From assembly GCA_014382365.1 (NCBI GenBank), contig JACNJW010000039.1:186001-250000 (forward strand): a stretch of 64,000 bases of DNA. The letters run 5' to 3'. Below, piece after piece: positions 46,274 to 55,975 of this stretch; position 1 is the stretch's first letter; the number at the start of each line of letters is the position of its first letter. A model generated the notes under the pieces. The model was not told the DNA's origin and did not search any database. It was given only the letters and a program-made list of their open reading frames with translations. This DNA is from SAR324 cluster bacterium. Lineage in GTDB: Bacteria > SAR324 > NAC60-12. The position numbers were made by a program, and so were the translations under genes.

Positions 46274-46716
46274 ATTATCCTGCAAAAACGACAGTGAACA
46301 GCCTAAAAAAACTTGATTTAATATTTGTTTTTGATAACCTTTACTTAAGGAGGTACCCGATTAATATTTAGTATTTTCTCTTCATCATTTATTGATGGGC
46401 CTCATTATGCGGTGCAATACAAAATCAAGCAACGCAGTCCTCTTTTCGTCGTCGTCTTTTTTTTCCAAGTCTCAGTTTAAAGTCCTATATCTAATAGTTT
46501 CTGATATCTGTTTATATGCAGATAAGACGTTTGGATTACAGGAAATATTCATAAAATTCTCTAAACAAAAACTCCCGGTAGTAAGGCCGCCCTGAAGATT
46601 GCTCCTTGCATCAGCCTACTTCAAAATGTCACATGCTGGGTAATTCCAACAGATTTTTGAATTATTTGTGTAGAAATATCATTACTCAATACTTAATCTT
46701 GACATAGGAGAATAAA
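46274..46716. other. Gene-poor stretch, no feature supported
   Basis: 443 bases without a credible gene. A short open frame at 46392-46595 has Ser/Phe-rich low-complexity content and no ribosome binding site. The end supplies the ribosome binding site (ATAGGAGA) of the following lipoprotein gene. Confidence 0.5.
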
Positions 46717-47985
46717 ATGAAATATATAATATATATTATCATATCAGTTGCATGTGCATTTATATTTATTACTTCTTGTAGTAAAAAGGATGAAGGAAGC
46801 TCAACTACAACGGCCTCGGAATATGCTGATTTTGGTGCAAGCATGAGCAATGCACTTCCAATAGGCTTGAAGTCCGGCACAACGAGTAGTTCCAGCAAAA
46901 CAAAAATTAGATCAGCACTGACTTTGCAATCGGGTTCTTGTACTGATAATTATACGGGTTGTCCTACTGTTTCTGAGTCCGGTGGGGGCGATTCGCAAAC
47001 AGGTGAGATTGTCATGAAAATTTGGGCCAAGGACTACGGGAATGTATGTTCAGTAGCCTCTGAAACTTGTTTTCATTGTCCTGACTGTAATTCAGGAGGT
47101 ACCTGGTATCGTAAACCCACAATGATGATTAACGATGGTAAAGATTGTGCTCTCACCAACTCCTCAAATTTGGTCTCTGTCAACTTTGGGGTAGATCCTT
47201 GTGCGTTTGACTCCACCATCCAAGCAATTGAATTTGACAACTGTAAAACAGTTGAGGGAACAGCTTATGACATTTCAAGTATCATTCCCTGGTATGAGAG
47301 ATGGAATATACCAAAAAATGTTGAATTTTCTGCATTTCAAGCTCAGTCTGGAACTTCGTCTGATTCTGGTTCTGGAATCTACTGGTCGGTTATAAATGCT
47401 GGAAATACCAAGGGATTATATTTTTTTGATATCAGTAAAAATTGGATTCACACTGGCATAAAGACACGTGACAATTCAACAGGTGAACTGGATGAGTTTT
47501 TGTTTATCGGTGCTGGCTCTCCAACCTATTACGAAGGAATAGGAGAAACTAGTGGTTGGAATATGAGTGCCTTTGCAGGTGATCTTGCATCAGATAATAA
47601 CAGTTCAACAAGAGTCGTTGAAACATACCAAAGCCGCAGCCAGGGTAGCAACCGCTACATTCAAAGGACAAAAATCAACGCAACTCATGCCTGGGCACAG
47701 ACATGGAGCAGTAGTGACAGCACATTGCCGGAAACAGACGGAGAAGTAGCGTCAAAGAAAAACAGTCCCAGTACTACTCGCTGTCTTCAGGTTGGTTCGT
47801 CCATTTCCGCCGCAAAATATGTTCCGGTTACGGATTGTGTGACAGCCTTTAATGCAGACAATGAGTCTGATTTGAATGATGATCTAAATTATCGCTTAAA
47901 GATCTTTGCTGAGGCAACACTGAAAACTCAAAGTTTTTCTGCTCGACCTACTACAAACACCTCAAATGTTTGTCTGAGCAAGTAA
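46717..47985 (+). CDS. Cysteine-rich lipoprotein of unknown function
   Basis: A 422-residue exported lipoprotein: signal peptide and lipobox (FIFITSC, Cys at residue 21), then a Ser/Thr-rich linker to about residue 75. The mature domain has 12 further cysteines (including SCTDNYTGCP, ETCFHCPDC, DPCAFD), allowing six disulfides, and is rich in Ser, Asn, Asp and Tyr as in surface proteins. GGAG precedes the ATG. No family recognised. It stands alone between gene-poor regions, which hints at lineage-specific or transferred DNA. Confidence 0.8.
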   Translation: MKYIIYIIISVACAFIFITSCSKKDEGSSTTTASEYADFGASMSNALPIGLKSGTTSSSSKTKIRSALTLQSGSCTDNYTGCPTVSESGGGDSQTGEIVMKIWAKDYGNVCSVASETCFHCPDCNSGGTWYRKPTMMINDGKDCALTNSSNLVSVNFGVDPCAFDSTIQAIEFDNCKTVEGTAYDISSIIPWYERWNIPKNVEFSAFQAQSGTSSDSGSGIYWSVINAGNTKGLYFFDISKNWIHTGIKTRDNSTGELDEFLFIGAGSPTYYEGIGETSGWNMSAFAGDLASDNNSSTRVVETYQSRSQGSNRYIQRTKINATHAWAQTWSSSDSTLPETDGEVASKKNSPSTTRCLQVGSSISAAKYVPVTDCVTAFNADNESDLNDDLNYRLKIFAEATLKTQSFSARPTTNTSNVCLSK

Positions 47986-48002
47986 CTCTAGAAGTTATTA
48001 TT

Positions 48003-48027
48003 CATTCTGCGACTTTGTCGCAGAATG
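48003..48027 (+). terminator. Hairpin after Cys-rich lipoprotein gene
   Basis: CATTCTGCGAC and GTCGCAGAATG form a perfect 11-bp stem with a TTT loop, 18 bases after the stop codon. There is no T-run behind it, so termination may be rho-assisted. Confidence 0.65.
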
Positions 48028-48136
48028 ATGTCTGCATGGATCGGCTATACATTTTAAGTGTCTTGAGCTGTGGACGGTGAATCCATTCCACTCATTGTTA
48101 GGATTTCTTTGGAAATCCATCACCTGCAGGACAATG

Positions 48137-48460
48137 CTATTCTACTTCTTTTTTGCGAAATGCTGCTTTACCTGGGTTTAATAAAATAGCCCAGGCATTT
48201 ATTATCTGAGAAGGATCATAAGTAAAAATCGAATCCGCAAGATTGTCGTCATTGTCATTCATTCACATTATTTCCGAATCACTCTTTTGCATTAATTCAA
48301 CAAAATAATGATATTGGGCTAGAAGTATTTCCTGAACGATCTACTTTGAATCATGTCATTTAAGAGGAACTGCATTTAACATTTCTTTTCCGTGTTTGCG
48401 CATGGCTACACGGTACAAAGGTGCTGCCATATTTGAAACACCAGAGCTAGTTGAATTCAT
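48137..48460 (-). pseudogene. Possible decayed gene (one frame with three stops)
   Basis: On the minus strand, an ATG at 48460 opens a 34-codon frame (…NMAAPLYRVAMRKHG…). The same frame continues past stops at about 48356, 48343 and 48265 into a 41-codon frame from 48262 (…YDPSQIINAWAILLNPGKAA…) ending at 48137. The pieces read like natural protein rather than noise. They may be a remnant, or two very short genes. I cannot name a family; DPSQIINAW..LLNPGK loosely recalls polyhydroxyalkanoate synthase N-termini. Confidence 0.25.
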
Positions 48461-48560
48461 TTTAATACTTTGTAGTTTGTTTGATTATTCATTGCACTGC
48501 AAACGTGAGATGTGCTTATTAAAAAAAATAAAACGCAAATTAATATAAATAAAATCTATT

Positions 48561-50573
48561 TTACCTCTGTACTTGAATATCCCAATTCCTGCTGAAAATA
48601 GTCTGTCCGTTTTCAAGGACTTCCAGTTTTGACGTGACCAGAAAATGTTCGGCAGTAGCAGTCATTATTGCTGAAGCCTCAACACGTGTTTGCCAGTCCC
48701 CACGCCCGATTGCTGTTGTACGCTCGCAATATACTTGCAAAGAGAGCGGGTCATCTTCTAGCAGTGAAAGTGTGTCGCAACTGAGATCTTCGGTTTCGAT
48801 TCCGTCATCAACAAAACGAAAGCGTCCACTGTCTACTCTGTCAGTGAGCGTGAAACGATTTGTTGTCACATCATGTTCAACGTTCCGGTTACGACTGGCG
48901 GTTCTGATCTTTTCAGTAGCCAACGCTTGAGAACATTCTGGTTCAGAAAAATCTGAAAGCAGACAGTCTTCAGGTCGTTTTTTTCGAAATGGTAGCTTCA
49001 AGAAAGTTTCGTTTCCGGTAAAAATTGACAAGACAGCTAATTTAGGACTGGGCCAGGCATGTGGATAATAAGCTGAGGAGAGCGACAGTCGCCAACGGTG
49101 GCCGGATTTAAGTGAATGCGCACAGGCATTTAGTTTAACTTTTACAGAGAAGCGTTCGCCAGGAATAATCTCTTCCGGAACATCATGACCATTGCGATGG
49201 GTTAAGTTCAATAGTCCCCAACTCACCAACAATGATGAACCATCTGGCGCAACATCACACAAACGTGCCGCAATCAGGGCTTTGGATTGATCGACTGAGA
49301 GTGTAAGCGTTACTTCCGGATTTCCTAATATTTCCATCCCTTCGGCCAAAGGTTCGGAAGTGAAATAAAGCGATTTTTCATCTTCCTTACCCTGATCATC
49401 TGGAAAATCTCCTGCTTCGCCCATTGCAAACCAGACTCCTGCTGAAAGTCCAATTGAAAGTGAAGTTGGACAATCTAGAGACAATTCAGCTTCAACTGTT
49501 TGGTTTAAACCATGCTGATTCAAATACCACTTCTGTGATTCGTCATTTTCCGGAGGCCAAACCATTTCTGCTACCCAATTTCCAGGTCGAAATTCGTGAT
49601 GTGTTTTTGGAGCAACGCTCTCCGGCATCCAAGTCCGCATCATGGGTTCGTCCATAATTCCATTTTCCGACCCTTTGAGCCAGTAATCCCACCAGCGCAA
49701 GCATTCTTGTACGAAACCGATTTGCGGACCTGGTAGAGCGCGTTGTGGATACTCATGAGCCCATGGTCCGATGAGAGCTTTACGGGGACAGGAAAGTCCG
49801 GAAAGCATTCGCGGAATGGCATTACTGTATGGATCAGCCCAGCCTCCAACCGCATAAACCGCACATTTTATTTTCGAAAAATCTTCACAAATTGAACCAT
49901 GTTTCCAATAAGCATCTCGGTGTGGGTGACTAAGCCATTCCTTAATCAAGATGGGAGTTTGCTCCAAACGCTCCAGCCAGCGTTCACGCCAACTCTCTCC
50001 TACTACGTCCGGATCAGGAGGACGCGCATTCCAGGCCAGCATTGTAGTCGCCCAGCCAAGCATATCGGTTGCTAGAACACAGCCTCCTTTATAATGCACA
50101 TCATCTATGTAACGGTCATCTGTTGAACAAACCGTAATAATCGCTTTCAGTGCTGGAGGCTGGAGCGCAGCGACCTGCAAAGAATTAAAACCACCCCAGG
50201 ATTTCCCCATCATGCCGACAGAACCGTTACACCATGTCTGTTCTGTAAGCCACTTAATTACTGAGACCGCATCGTCCAGTTCCTGTTGCAGGTATTCATC
50301 CAGCATCAGCCCATCTGAATCTCCACTGCCGCGCATATCGACACGTATTGCCGCATAACCGTGACCGGCAAAGTATGGATGATAGAGAGAATCACGTAAC
50401 GCCGTTCCGTCATTTTTGCGGTATGGAATGTATTCCAGAATTGCCGGAACCGGATTATTTTTTGCATCTATTGGAAGCCAGCTTCGGGCAGCCAACCGAC
50501 AACCGTCCGGCATGGGAATCCAGATGTGTTTTATGGTTTGTATTTCGTGAGGGAATTCAGTTTTGACTTTCAT
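48561..50573 (-). CDS. CocE/NonD-family (X-Pro dipeptidyl-peptidase S15) hydrolase
   Basis: A 670-residue serine hydrolase. The N-terminal alpha/beta domain has IPYRKNDGT, DMRGSGDSDG and the nucleophile in MGKSWGGFNSLQ, with a His expected near IGPWAHEYP. The C-terminal part is the jelly-roll domain of S15 enzymes (SLSSAYYPHAWPSP). Members hydrolyse esters, amides or acyl peptides. Substrate unknown. No signal peptide, so probably cytoplasmic. It ends at the gene-poor region. Confidence 0.88.
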   Translation of the reverse strand: MKVKTEFPHEIQTIKHIWIPMPDGCRLAARSWLPIDAKNNPVPAILEYIPYRKNDGTALRDSLYHPYFAGHGYAAIRVDMRGSGDSDGLMLDEYLQQELDDAVSVIKWLTEQTWCNGSVGMMGKSWGGFNSLQVAALQPPALKAIITVCSTDDRYIDDVHYKGGCVLATDMLGWATTMLAWNARPPDPDVVGESWRERWLERLEQTPILIKEWLSHPHRDAYWKHGSICEDFSKIKCAVYAVGGWADPYSNAIPRMLSGLSCPRKALIGPWAHEYPQRALPGPQIGFVQECLRWWDYWLKGSENGIMDEPMMRTWMPESVAPKTHHEFRPGNWVAEMVWPPENDESQKWYLNQHGLNQTVEAELSLDCPTSLSIGLSAGVWFAMGEAGDFPDDQGKEDEKSLYFTSEPLAEGMEILGNPEVTLTLSVDQSKALIAARLCDVAPDGSSLLVSWGLLNLTHRNGHDVPEEIIPGERFSVKVKLNACAHSLKSGHRWRLSLSSAYYPHAWPSPKLAVLSIFTGNETFLKLPFRKKRPEDCLLSDFSEPECSQALATEKIRTASRNRNVEHDVTTNRFTLTDRVDSGRFRFVDDGIETEDLSCDTLSLLEDDPLSLQVYCERTTAIGRGDWQTRVEASAIMTATAEHFLVTSKLEVLENGQTIFSRNWDIQVQR

Positions 50574-50673
50574 CTGTAACTTCTATGGATATGGGTCAAT
50601 AGTAAAGAATGTGCATTATAAATAATTTTATTACTACTAAAAGTGTAAAGCGAAAAGACAAAAAACTAGTAAC

Positions 50674-51438
50674 TCAAAGTAGGAGACCTCGTACTAGACC
50701 TGCCAATGACAACACGATCAACAAACTAAGGGCAAATTTACGGAATGACTCAGGTGTGCTGCTGACAAAACGGCGGTGCCCAAGATAGATTCCGATTATC
50801 AGTGGTAATATTAACAACCCTGTACGCCACAGAAGTGGAGCTGAAATCAACTGCTGGTTACCGGATAAAAGAACGGCATAGATGTCGGTGAAGAAAAAAT
50901 AAGCTACCAGCGAAGCTCGAGATAATGCAGCACCGCTTGAGGTGGAAAGTAAAAACAAAACAACAGGCAAACCACCGATGGCAGCTACACCGTTTACCAG
51001 TCCTGAAAAACAACCAACTCCAGTCGTCAGACCTCTGCCTGCAGTTTTGCTTATGCGAAAATTTTTCAACAACAAAATGCATGCAGCCAGGACTAAGCAG
51101 GAGATTAGTATTCGAAGTTGATCCGGTGGTACTTGTTCCAGGAAAAATATACCAAATGGAGTTCCTAGTATTGCACCCAATATCAGCCAACTCAGAACCT
51201 TCCAGTCAATCTTTTTCCAGACCAGTGGAAGCATATGAATACTGGCCGCGATTTCCAACAAAAAAGCAGTTGGTACTACTTCGGCTGGAGGTAAAATCAG
51301 AGTTAGACTGGTGACAGTCAGGGCAGAAAAACCGAATCCGCTGTAACCTCGAATAAAGGCTGCACCTCCAATGGCGATGACTGCATATAATAATTCTGCC
51401 GAACTTAGTCCTGTTAAAAGTTCCCACTCACTGAACAT
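50674..51438 (-). CDS. TSUP family (TauE/SafE-like) anion exporter
   Basis: A 254-residue membrane protein with about eight hydrophobic segments and the GGAAFIRGYSGFGFSAL and GVGCFSGLVNGVAAIGG repeats of the TSUP family. These proteins move sulfite, sulfoacetate or other organosulfur anions. It starts eight bases after the LysR gene and is clearly cotranscribed with it, so the regulator probably controls it. Confidence 0.9.
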   Translation of the reverse strand: MFSEWELLTGLSSAELLYAVIAIGGAAFIRGYSGFGFSALTVTSLTLILPPAEVVPTAFLLEIAASIHMLPLVWKKIDWKVLSWLILGAILGTPFGIFFLEQVPPDQLRILISCLVLAACILLLKNFRISKTAGRGLTTGVGCFSGLVNGVAAIGGLPVVLFLLSTSSGAALSRASLVAYFFFTDIYAVLLSGNQQLISAPLLWRTGLLILPLIIGIYLGHRRFVSSTPESFRKFALSLLIVLSLAGLVRGLLL

Positions 51439-51446
51439 TACAAATG

Positions 51447-52364
51447 TTATTGGTTTGAGATTTGTTGAGATTCAGACTTCCGGACTTCATCGACCAGCCA
51501 GGTTTTGAATAAGCGCACCAAAGGTTTTCGCAGTGCTTTTTCAGGATAGACCAGGTAATAAAAACCGCCGCCTGTAATTGATAGCTCAAATGGTCGAATC
51601 AATCTTCCGGAGTCCAGATATTCCTGCACAATACCAACTGCGCAAAGAGCGATTCCGTGACCATCTAAAGCAGAATGAATCAGTACATTGGAATCCCGGA
51701 TGACAGTGCGCCGCTTATATTTTCGTTCTTTAATTCCAGCTTCGTCCAGCCACTCCTGCCAACTTTCATAATCTGAGTCATCAAGTAAAGGATAATGAAT
51801 CAAATCTTCAGGAGTTCTCAGGGGCTGGTTGTTATTTAGCAAATCCGGACTGCAGACCGGCGTAAATTCGACTAGCATTAACTTTTCGCACAGTAGTCCA
51901 GTCCAATCACCTTTACCCCAGACAACTGCGATGTCAGTTTGATCTACAGCAAAATCAGGATCATTGTTAGAGATTTTCAGATGGAGATTGACATCTGGAT
52001 ATTGCTGGTAAAACGCACCTAAACGATGTACCAGCCAATTAGCGGAAAACGAGGAACCTACTCCAACAACCAATGTGTCTTCAGTGTCGTAATTGCGAAT
52101 ATTTTCCAGGCTGTCATAAATACCCTGTAATCCACTGACCACAGACGGTAATAACTTTTGCCCTTCTTCTGTCAAAATAACTTTGCGTTTCTGACGTAGA
52201 AACAGCTTTACTCCCAGGTGTTCTTCAAGTGCTTTAATCTGGTGGCTGACTGCCGCCTGAGTCACATACAACTCCCTCGCAGCATTTGTAAAACTTAAAT
52301 GACGGGCAACTGACTCGAAAGTATGTAGAAAATTCAGTGATGGAAGTCCATTAAAGTTATTCAT
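51447..52364 (-). CDS. LysR-family regulator, GcvA-like
   Basis: 305 residues: an N-terminal winged helix (LPSLNFLHTFESVARHLSFT, TQAAVSHQIKALE) of the GcvA subgroup and a LysR substrate-binding domain. It is divergent from the carnitine operon across 196 bases and cotranscribed with the TSUP exporter, so it may control both directions. In Pseudomonas the carnitine genes are run by CdhR, a different (AraC-like) protein; if this LysR is the regulator, the control differs. Confidence 0.9.
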   Translation of the reverse strand: MNNFNGLPSLNFLHTFESVARHLSFTNAARELYVTQAAVSHQIKALEEHLGVKLFLRQKRKVILTEEGQKLLPSVVSGLQGIYDSLENIRNYDTEDTLVVGVGSSFSANWLVHRLGAFYQQYPDVNLHLKISNNDPDFAVDQTDIAVVWGKGDWTGLLCEKLMLVEFTPVCSPDLLNNNQPLRTPEDLIHYPLLDDSDYESWQEWLDEAGIKERKYKRRTVIRDSNVLIHSALDGHGIALCAVGIVQEYLDSGRLIRPFELSITGGGFYYLVYPEKALRKPLVRLFKTWLVDEVRKSESQQISNQ

Positions 52365-52560
52365 AAATAAAACTAATCCATGTTATGAAAAAAGATCAAT
52401 TGTGAAAATATCAATTATCTTGTAAAACATTTATTAAACAGTATCAAGGGAAATCAAAATATTTAATGCTTAAAAATATTAATAACTTTTTGATAACAAC
52501 AGATAATTCCTGATCCGTTTGAGTAAGTAAAAAACCAACATTTCATATTAGCTATACTTC

Positions 52561-53475
52561 ATGATTAATCACGCATATTATTTTTTGCTTGTTGCCAGTC
52601 TTTTCTGGTCGCTAAATCCTATTGCAGGTAAATTCGCATTAGAGGAAATTGCAGCTCCACAACTTGCTTTTTCGAGAGTCTTTATGTCGGCATTATTACT
52701 TTTTGTTGCATCTTATTTCAGAGTAAAGAGTTACAGACTAAAAGAGATTGGCTGGAGACCATTTGTATTGGGGCTGATTGATCCAGGAATTACATCCCTG
52801 CTGTTTGTGACTTCACTCACGGTATTGAGTGCATCAAATACAGTTATAGTTATGGGACTGATGCCATTCTCACAGTCAATTATGGGGAGAATTGTATTTC
52901 AGGAGGATTTTCAGCTTTCTGTCTGGATGGGAGCAATTCTGGCTCTTATTGGAATTGCAGTATTTTTTTCCGGAGAGGAGTTAAATGGAGCAGAAAGTAT
53001 TTGGGGAAATTTGCTGTTGTTAATGGTATTTTGTTTGATGGTTGTGAGTCAACTGCTGACACGTAAAATTATGAAATCTGATGTTCCGGCAATTCAAGTC
53101 ACCGCCAGTCAAATGATTTCTGCGACAGTTATCATCTTTGCATATTTACTGTTATTCGGTAATCTGGAACTACCAGCACATATATCTACTGAAACAAAAC
53201 TTACTTTTATCTATCTGGCTTTTTCGATGTCAATTCCTTTCTTTTTTTATAACCGTGCTATGCGTCAGATTCCGGTTGGTATGGCAAGTTTGTTTTTGGT
53301 ACTGATCATACCTTTTGGGTTTTTTCACGCTGCAGTTTTTCTGGGAGAGCAAATCACCTGGATCAAGTCAATTAGTGCAGTCCTGGTAATGACAGGTGTT
53401 GCAATACCTCATTTGCCGCAAGTTAGAAGAATATTATTGCGAACAGAAAAAATTACTGCAACAGAAAATGAATAA
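52561..53475 (+). CDS. EamA/DMT-family transporter
   Basis: 304 residues, ten hydrophobic segments in two EamA halves (SLFWSLNPIAGKFAL; LAFSMSIPFFFYNRAM). DMT transporters carry metabolites, amino acids or quaternary amines. It overlaps the next gene by eight bases (ATGAATAA), so it belongs to the carnitine operon and may import or export an intermediate of that route. The direction of transport cannot be read from sequence. Confidence 0.9.
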   Translation: MINHAYYFLLVASLFWSLNPIAGKFALEEIAAPQLAFSRVFMSALLLFVASYFRVKSYRLKEIGWRPFVLGLIDPGITSLLFVTSLTVLSASNTVIVMGLMPFSQSIMGRIVFQEDFQLSVWMGAILALIGIAVFFSGEELNGAESIWGNLLLLMVFCLMVVSQLLTRKIMKSDVPAIQVTASQMISATVIIFAYLLLFGNLELPAHISTETKLTFIYLAFSMSIPFFFYNRAMRQIPVGMASLFLVLIIPFGFFHAAVFLGEQITWIKSISAVLVMTGVAIPHLPQVRRILLRTEKITATENE

Positions 53476-54955
53476 AATAATTGAACAAACTGCCCTCATT
53501 GGTGGAGGTGTAATTGGTGGAGGCTGGGCTGCACGGTTGCTGCTGAACGGCATAGATGTCAAGGTCTTTGATCCTGCAAGTAGTGCAGAGCGAACTTTGC
53601 AGGAAATGCTGGTAAATGCTGAACTTGCATATTCCAAGTTAACTATGGCTCCATTGGTGAAGCAGGGTAAGATTGAATTTGTGGATTCCATCGAAGAAGC
53701 AGTTAAAAATGTAGACTTCATTCAGGAAAGTGCACCGGAAAATCCTGAATTGAAACGAGACATTTTGCGTGAAATTGAACAATATGCTTCTGAATCCGCG
53801 CTGATTTGTTCCTCGACTTCCGGAATAAAACCAACCACACTTCAATCCGAAATGAAGCACCCGGAACGTTTCATGGTTGGTCACCCATTCAATCCTGTCT
53901 ATCTTCTGCCGCTTGTTGAAATTTGCGGCGGTGAAAAAACTACTGCTGCAGCCAAACAGTCTGCTGCAGAATTTTATCGCAATATTGGTATGAAGCCTTT
54001 GATTTTACGCAAAGAAATTGATGCCTTCATTGCCGACCGTTTGCTGGAAGCTGTCTGGCGCGAAGGCTTGTGGCTGATACGCGATGATGTGGCGACTACT
54101 GAAGAATTGGATGATGCAATTCGTTTTGGTTTCGGTCTACGCTGGGCGCAAATGGGTTTGTTTGAAACATATCGGGTCGCTGGAGGTCAAGCTGGAATGC
54201 AACATTTTATTTCGCAATTTGGTCCCACCTTGAGTTGGCCCTGGACGAAGCTGATGGATGTGCCTGAATTGAACGAAGAACTGATTGAGAAAATCGTATC
54301 GCAGTCCGACGCACAATCCGGAAAATACTCAATCCGGAAATTGGAGCGCATCCGTGATGATAATCTGGTAGCCATCATGCAGGGACTAAAACTCAACGAC
54401 TGGGGTGCAGGTGCAGTTCTTAAAGAATATGAGGAACGACTCTACGAAAAAGCACATTCCGAAATTGTTGCCAGTGAACCGGACTTATCCAAACCTTTAG
54501 CTTTGTTTGAGGCAAAAGTTCTTCCGGATTGGTTGGATTACAACGGTCATATGACTGAAAGTCGATACCTCCAGGTTTTTGGTGATGCAACAGATGCTTT
54601 TTTGAATTTCATTGGTATGGACGAAAACTATCGCAAACAAGGATTTTCAGTTTATACGGTAGAAACCCACATCCGGCATTTGCAGGAAGTTGCAGGCGGA
54701 GAGCCGCTTTTAGTTGAAACGCAATTGCTGGGTTTTGATGAAAAACGATTAAGAATTATTCATAAACTACTACATGTTCCTTCCGGAAATGTTCTGGCAA
54801 CAGGAGAACACATGCTGCTGCATGTAAACACCACAGCAGGAGGGGCTTGTACATTTGGAAAAATTCTTTACGAAAAACTTGCAGAAATATGGCAGGGACA
54901 CCAGAATTTAACTGCTCCGGAATTTGTTGGAAATGGAATCATGAATTTAATATAA
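53468..54955 (+). CDS. L-carnitine 3-dehydrogenase fused to betainyl-CoA thioesterase
   Basis: 495 residues. Residues 1 to about 325 are a 3-hydroxyacyl-CoA-dehydrogenase-like domain with GGGVIGGGWAARLL for NAD and MVGHPFNPVYLLPLVEI typical of L-carnitine dehydrogenase. Residues from about 340 are a hot-dog thioesterase (VLPDWLDYNGHMTESRY). This fusion is known from rhizobial carnitine dehydrogenases. It would oxidise carnitine to 3-dehydrocarnitine and release glycine betaine from betainyl-CoA, the steps before and after the next gene. Start set at 53468 because the NAD motif follows; an earlier ATG lies inside the transporter gene. Confidence 0.9.
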   Translation: MNKIIEQTALIGGGVIGGGWAARLLLNGIDVKVFDPASSAERTLQEMLVNAELAYSKLTMAPLVKQGKIEFVDSIEEAVKNVDFIQESAPENPELKRDILREIEQYASESALICSSTSGIKPTTLQSEMKHPERFMVGHPFNPVYLLPLVEICGGEKTTAAAKQSAAEFYRNIGMKPLILRKEIDAFIADRLLEAVWREGLWLIRDDVATTEELDDAIRFGFGLRWAQMGLFETYRVAGGQAGMQHFISQFGPTLSWPWTKLMDVPELNEELIEKIVSQSDAQSGKYSIRKLERIRDDNLVAIMQGLKLNDWGAGAVLKEYEERLYEKAHSEIVASEPDLSKPLALFEAKVLPDWLDYNGHMTESRYLQVFGDATDAFLNFIGMDENYRKQGFSVYTVETHIRHLQEVAGGEPLLVETQLLGFDEKRLRIIHKLLHVPSGNVLATGEHMLLHVNTTAGGACTFGKILYEKLAEIWQGHQNLTAPEFVGNGIMNLI

Positions 54956-55096
54956 AGTCCCTAAATAATTAAAATAGCTGGTCATAGAATCAGGTGTTTG
55001 AAATCAACAAGTGAAAATTAGGGCACGGAGCATATAATAGATTGAGATCTGTTACTCAGTAGTGTAAATCGAAAACAACTAACGGCTATGAAATAA

Positions 55097-55975
55097 ATGA
55101 ATTACGATGTTATTTTGACCTGTGCTGTTACAGGTTCAGGAGAAACGGCGGGAAAGCATCCACAGCTGCCGAAAACTCCTGAAGAAATTGCCAATGCCGC
55201 AATCGAAGCTGCGGAAGCTGGAGCAGCAGTTGCGCATATACACGTGCGTGATCCACAAACCGGAGTGGCAGGACGTAAAATTGAATGGTACATTGAAGTT
55301 GTGGAGCGAGTAAGGGCAAGTTCCACCGATGTGGTTATCAACCTCACTGCCGGCATGGGTGGAGATTATGTTCCACATCCGGAAGATCCGGGTAGGGGGG
55401 GTCCAGGTACGGACATGGCAACTCCTGCAGAACGACTGGCTCATATTGAAAAACTACTTCCGGAAATCTGTACGCTTGATGTTGGTACCCAAAATTATTC
55501 AGACACGGCTTATATCAGTACTCCTAAAATGCTCCGTGAAATGGCAATACGCATTCAGACTTGCGGAGTCAAACCTGAACTTGAAGTTTTTGAACTCGGT
55601 CACATCTGGTTTGCCAAGCAACTTCTCAAAGAAGGTTTGATTGACTCACCACCGCTGTTTCAGTTATGTATGGGCATTCCGTGGACTGCCGAAGCCAATA
55701 CGGAAAACATACTGGCACTCCGAAATATGCTCCCCTCAGACGCAATTTGGGCCGGATTCGGAATCTCAAGAATGCAAATGCCGATGGTCGCACAGGCCAT
55801 GATTCTGGGCGGAAATGTGCGGGTTGGTCTGGAGGACAATCTCTATCTGGAAAAAGGTGTACTTGCCAGCAACGGACAACTCGTAGAAAGAGCTATAGAA
55901 ATAATCTATCGACTTGGAGGACGAGTCCTCAGTCCTGCTGAAGCACGTCAAAAACTCGGTTTGAAAAAACGCTGA
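55097..55975 (+). CDS. BKACE (DUF849) enzyme, likely dehydrocarnitine cleavage
   Basis: 292 residues of the beta-keto acid cleavage family. It shows [25 protein letters not shown], the metal-binding [10 protein letters not shown] and [12 protein letters not shown], and the [10 protein letters not shown] segment. BKACE enzymes react a beta-keto acid with acetyl-CoA. After the carnitine dehydrogenase-thioesterase gene, the natural substrate is 3-dehydrocarnitine, giving betainyl-CoA and acetoacetate. Stop overlaps the next ATG by one base. Confidence 0.92.
   Translation: MNYDVILTCAVTGSGETAGKHPQLPKTPEEIANAAIEAAEAGAAVAHIHVRDPQTGVAGRKIEWYIEVVERVRASSTDVVINLTAGMGGDYVPHPEDPGRGGPGTDMATPAERLAHIEKLLPEICTLDVGTQNYSDTAYISTPKMLREMAIRIQTCGVKPELEVFELGHIWFAKQLLKEGLIDSPPLFQLCMGIPWTAEANTENILALRNMLPSDAIWAGFGISRMQMPMVAQAMILGGNVRVGLEDNLYLEKGVLASNGQLVERAIEIIYRLGGRVLSPAEARQKLGLKKR

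Larger units (their letters stand above)
47986..48560. other. Gene-poor stretch with hairpin and possible gene remnant
   Basis: 575 bases without a normal gene. It holds a perfect hairpin after the lipoprotein gene and, on the minus strand, protein-like reading interrupted by stops (48137-48460), both listed separately. Confidence 0.5.

Noticed and set aside
46392-46595. 67-codon frame in the gene-poor region
   Set aside because: Low-complexity content, no ribosome binding site and no motif.
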